A stretch of DNA of 16,378 nt from Bacteroidales bacterium (lineage in GTDB: Bacteria; Bacteroidota; Bacteroidia; Bacteroidales; F082), in assembly GCA_029933565.1 (NCBI GenBank), contig JAOZNY010000024.1, positions 4,619-20,996 of the forward strand, in the 5' to 3' direction. The notes below the pieces were generated by a model. It was not told the origin of the DNA and did not search any database. It saw nothing but the letters and a program-made list of their open reading frames with translations. The first letter of the stretch is position 1, and each line of letters opens with the position of its first letter. A program made the translations under genes and the position numbers. Positions 14,823 to 16,378 of this stretch are shown here, piece by piece.

Positions 14823-14855
14823 TTTACTAAGGAAATATTCTTAAGTTAGACCAAT

Positions 14856-16378
14856 TTACAGCAGGTTCTTAAACCTTGGTCGTTTAGGAGAAATATCCCC
14901 AAGCCTTTCTTTTTTGTTGATTTCGTAATCGCTAAAGTTGCCTTCAAAAAATTTCCAGTTGCCATCATCCTCGTAGGACAATATGTGAGTTGCCAACCTA
15001 TCAACAAACCATCTGTCGTGAGAAATCATCAGTACACATCCGGCAAAATTTTCAATGGCTTCTTCCAGTGCTCTCAATGTGTTTACATCAATGTCGTTGG
15101 TAGGCTCATCCAGTAGAATAACGTTGCCGCCTTCTTTAAGTGTAATTGCCAGATGTAGTCGATTTCTCTCTCCACCTGAAAGCACACCAACTTTTTTCTG
15201 CTGGTCGCCACCTGTAAAATTAAAACGACCAAGATAGGCTCTGGCATTTATTTTAGTATTGCCAATTTGTATAAATTCATTGCCTTGGCTAATAACTTCG
15301 ATAATCATTTTATCAGGTATTAAATCCTTATGCGACTGGTCAACATAGGCCAGTTGAACGGTACTTCCAATTTTAATACTGCCTCCATCAGGCTGCTCCT
15401 CTCCCATAATCATCCTAAAAAGTGTTGATTTACCAACCCCATTTGGACCGATAATTCCAACAATTGCATTTTTGGGAATTGAGAAACTTAAATCATCCAT
15501 CAGCAGACGATTGTCGTAGCCTTTTCTTAGGTTTTCTATTTCAATAACGGAGTCACCTAAGCGAGGTCCGGGTGGAATGTAAAGTTCAAGGTTATCCTCT
15601 TTTTCTTTTACTTCTGCATTGCTCAGCGAATCGTAGGCACGTAATCTTGCTTTACCTTTAGCATGCCTTGCTTTTGGAGCCATGCGCGCCCATTCAAGTT
15701 CACGTTTTAAAATCTTCTGTCGCTTGCTTTCGGTTTTTTGTTCTTGTGCTAAGCGAGCCGTTTTTTGCTCTAGCCAACTACTGTAATTTCCTTGGTAAGG
15801 AATTCCTTCACCTCTGTCGAGTTCCAATATCCATCCGGCAACATTATCAAGAAAATAGCGGTCGTGTGTAACAGCAATTACTGTACCTGGAAATGATTTT
15901 AAATACTGCTCCAGCCAATGAACACTTTCTGCATCCAGATGGTTGGTAGGCTCATCAAGTAATAGAATATCGGGTTTGCTAAGTAACAATCGGCAAAGTG
16001 CAACCCTACGCCTTTCTCCTCCAGATAACACAGCCACGCTAACATTATCGGCAGGACAACGGAGCGATTCCATGGCCACATTTAAAGTATGGTCAAGGTC
16101 CCAAGCATTTAAATCTTCCATCTTCTCCAATAATTCCCCCTGCTCCTCAATAACTTTCATCATTGTGTCATCGTCCATGGGATTAGCAAGTTTTGCCGAA
16201 ACCTCTTCATAGTTTTTAACCAGATCAACAATATGTTGTACTCCTTCCTGAACAATTTCTTTTACTGTTTTGCTTTCATCGAGTTCTGGCTCCTGAGCCA
16301 GATAACCAATTTTATATTCTTTATCGAATGTTACATGGCCCTGAAATTTATCGTCCAGGCCGGCAATAATTTTAAGCA
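14856..16378 (-). CDS. ettA: Energy-dependent translational throttle protein EttA (ABC-F), 5' end beyond window
   Basis: An ABC-F ATPase that binds the ribosomal E site and gates the first elongation step according to ATP/ADP level. The frame stays open to the window edge: upstream of the internal Met at 16178 it reads LKIIAGLDDKFQGHVTF and IGYLAQEPELDESKTVKEI, matching EttA, so that Met is not the start. About 506 residues are visible of about 555 expected; the missing part includes the first Walker A. Seen in order are the arm region, LSGGERRRVAL and LLLDEPTNHLD of the first ATPase domain, HDRYFLDNVAGWILELDRGE, the basic linker (KRELEWARMAPKARHAKGKA), then second-domain Walker A GPNGVGKST (about 15423-15449), LSGGERNRLHLA and LLDEPTNDID. 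The linker is the tRNA-interacting segment of the family. It converges on hepT with 33 bases between stops and no clear terminator. Confidence 0.95.
   Translation of the reverse strand, partial: LKIIAGLDDKFQGHVTFDKEYKIGYLAQEPELDESKTVKEIVQEGVQHIVDLVKNYEEVSAKLANPMDDDTMMKVIEEQGELLEKMEDLNAWDLDHTLNVAMESLRCPADNVSVAVLSGGERRRVALCRLLLSKPDILLLDEPTNHLDAESVHWLEQYLKSFPGTVIAVTHDRYFLDNVAGWILELDRGEGIPYQGNYSSWLEQKTARLAQEQKTESKRQKILKRELEWARMAPKARHAKGKARLRAYDSLSNAEVKEKEDNLELYIPPGPRLGDSVIEIENLRKGYDNRLLMDDLSFSIPKNAIVGIIGPNGVGKSTLFRMIMGEEQPDGGSIKIGSTVQLAYVDQSHKDLIPDKMIIEVISQGNEFIQIGNTKINARAYLGRFNFTGGDQQKKVGVLSGGERNRLHLAITLKEGGNVILLDEPTNDIDVNTLRALEEAIENFAGCVLMISHDRWFVDRLATHILSYEDDGNWKFFEGNFSDYEINKKERLGDISPKRPRFKNLL

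Noticed and set aside
14823..14855. Terminator between hepT and ettA
   Set aside because: There is a weak TAAG..CTTA palindrome with no stable stem and no U-tract.
15899..16178. Start of the ettA frame at the internal Met at 16178
   Set aside because: The frame remains open upstream to the window edge and the upstream translation matches EttA, so this Met is internal and the gene is truncated by the window.

Overview
The window reads as chromosomal DNA of a member of the Bacteroidota, probably Bacteroidales or Marinilabiliales. Four things support this: low G+C; a secreted subtilase ending in a type IX secretion (T9SS) sorting domain; a class 3 fructose-1,6-bisphosphatase; and TAnnTTTG (-7) promoter elements without clear Shine-Dalgarno sequences. 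No rRNA, tRNA, CRISPR array, insertion sequence or phage gene was seen, and no gene-free stretch exceeds 300 bases.

Layout. Minus strand, 1-4078: the start of rmlA (cut by the window edge), an 807-residue RND/MMPL-type exporter, and a phosphofructokinase with pyrophosphate-type active-site residues. Plus strand, 4283-7009: the secreted subtilase, divergent from pfk. A bidirectional-looking terminator lies where the subtilase converges on lysC. Minus strand, 10316-7066: an fbp-lysC pair with 5 bases between the genes. Plus strand, 10481-13846: mfd, divergent from fbp. Plus strand, 13847-14822: a small accessory patch with an 18-bp-period repeat, a DUF1289 zinc-binding-type protein, a second 18-bp-period repeat, and a mntA/hepT (MNT-HEPN) toxin-antitoxin pair. 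Minus strand, 14856 to the end: the translation factor gene ettA, whose 5' end lies beyond the window.

Functional links. PFK and FBPase catalyse opposite directions of the fructose-6-phosphate/fructose-1,6-bisphosphate step; a PPi-dependent PFK would itself be reversible. FBPase is probably co-transcribed with aspartate kinase, the entry to the Lys/Thr/Met pathway. Mfd (transcription-repair coupling) and EttA (energy-sensing ABC-F factor on the ribosome) are housekeeping.

The most notable observation is the hepT toxin gene. It carries a single in-frame amber codon where this family usually has a conserved Trp, just before its RNase motif, while the rest of the frame downstream is intact. This suggests a recently inactivated toxin beside an apparently intact antitoxin. 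I see no convincing undescribed multi-gene system; most of the window is ordinary housekeeping sequence.
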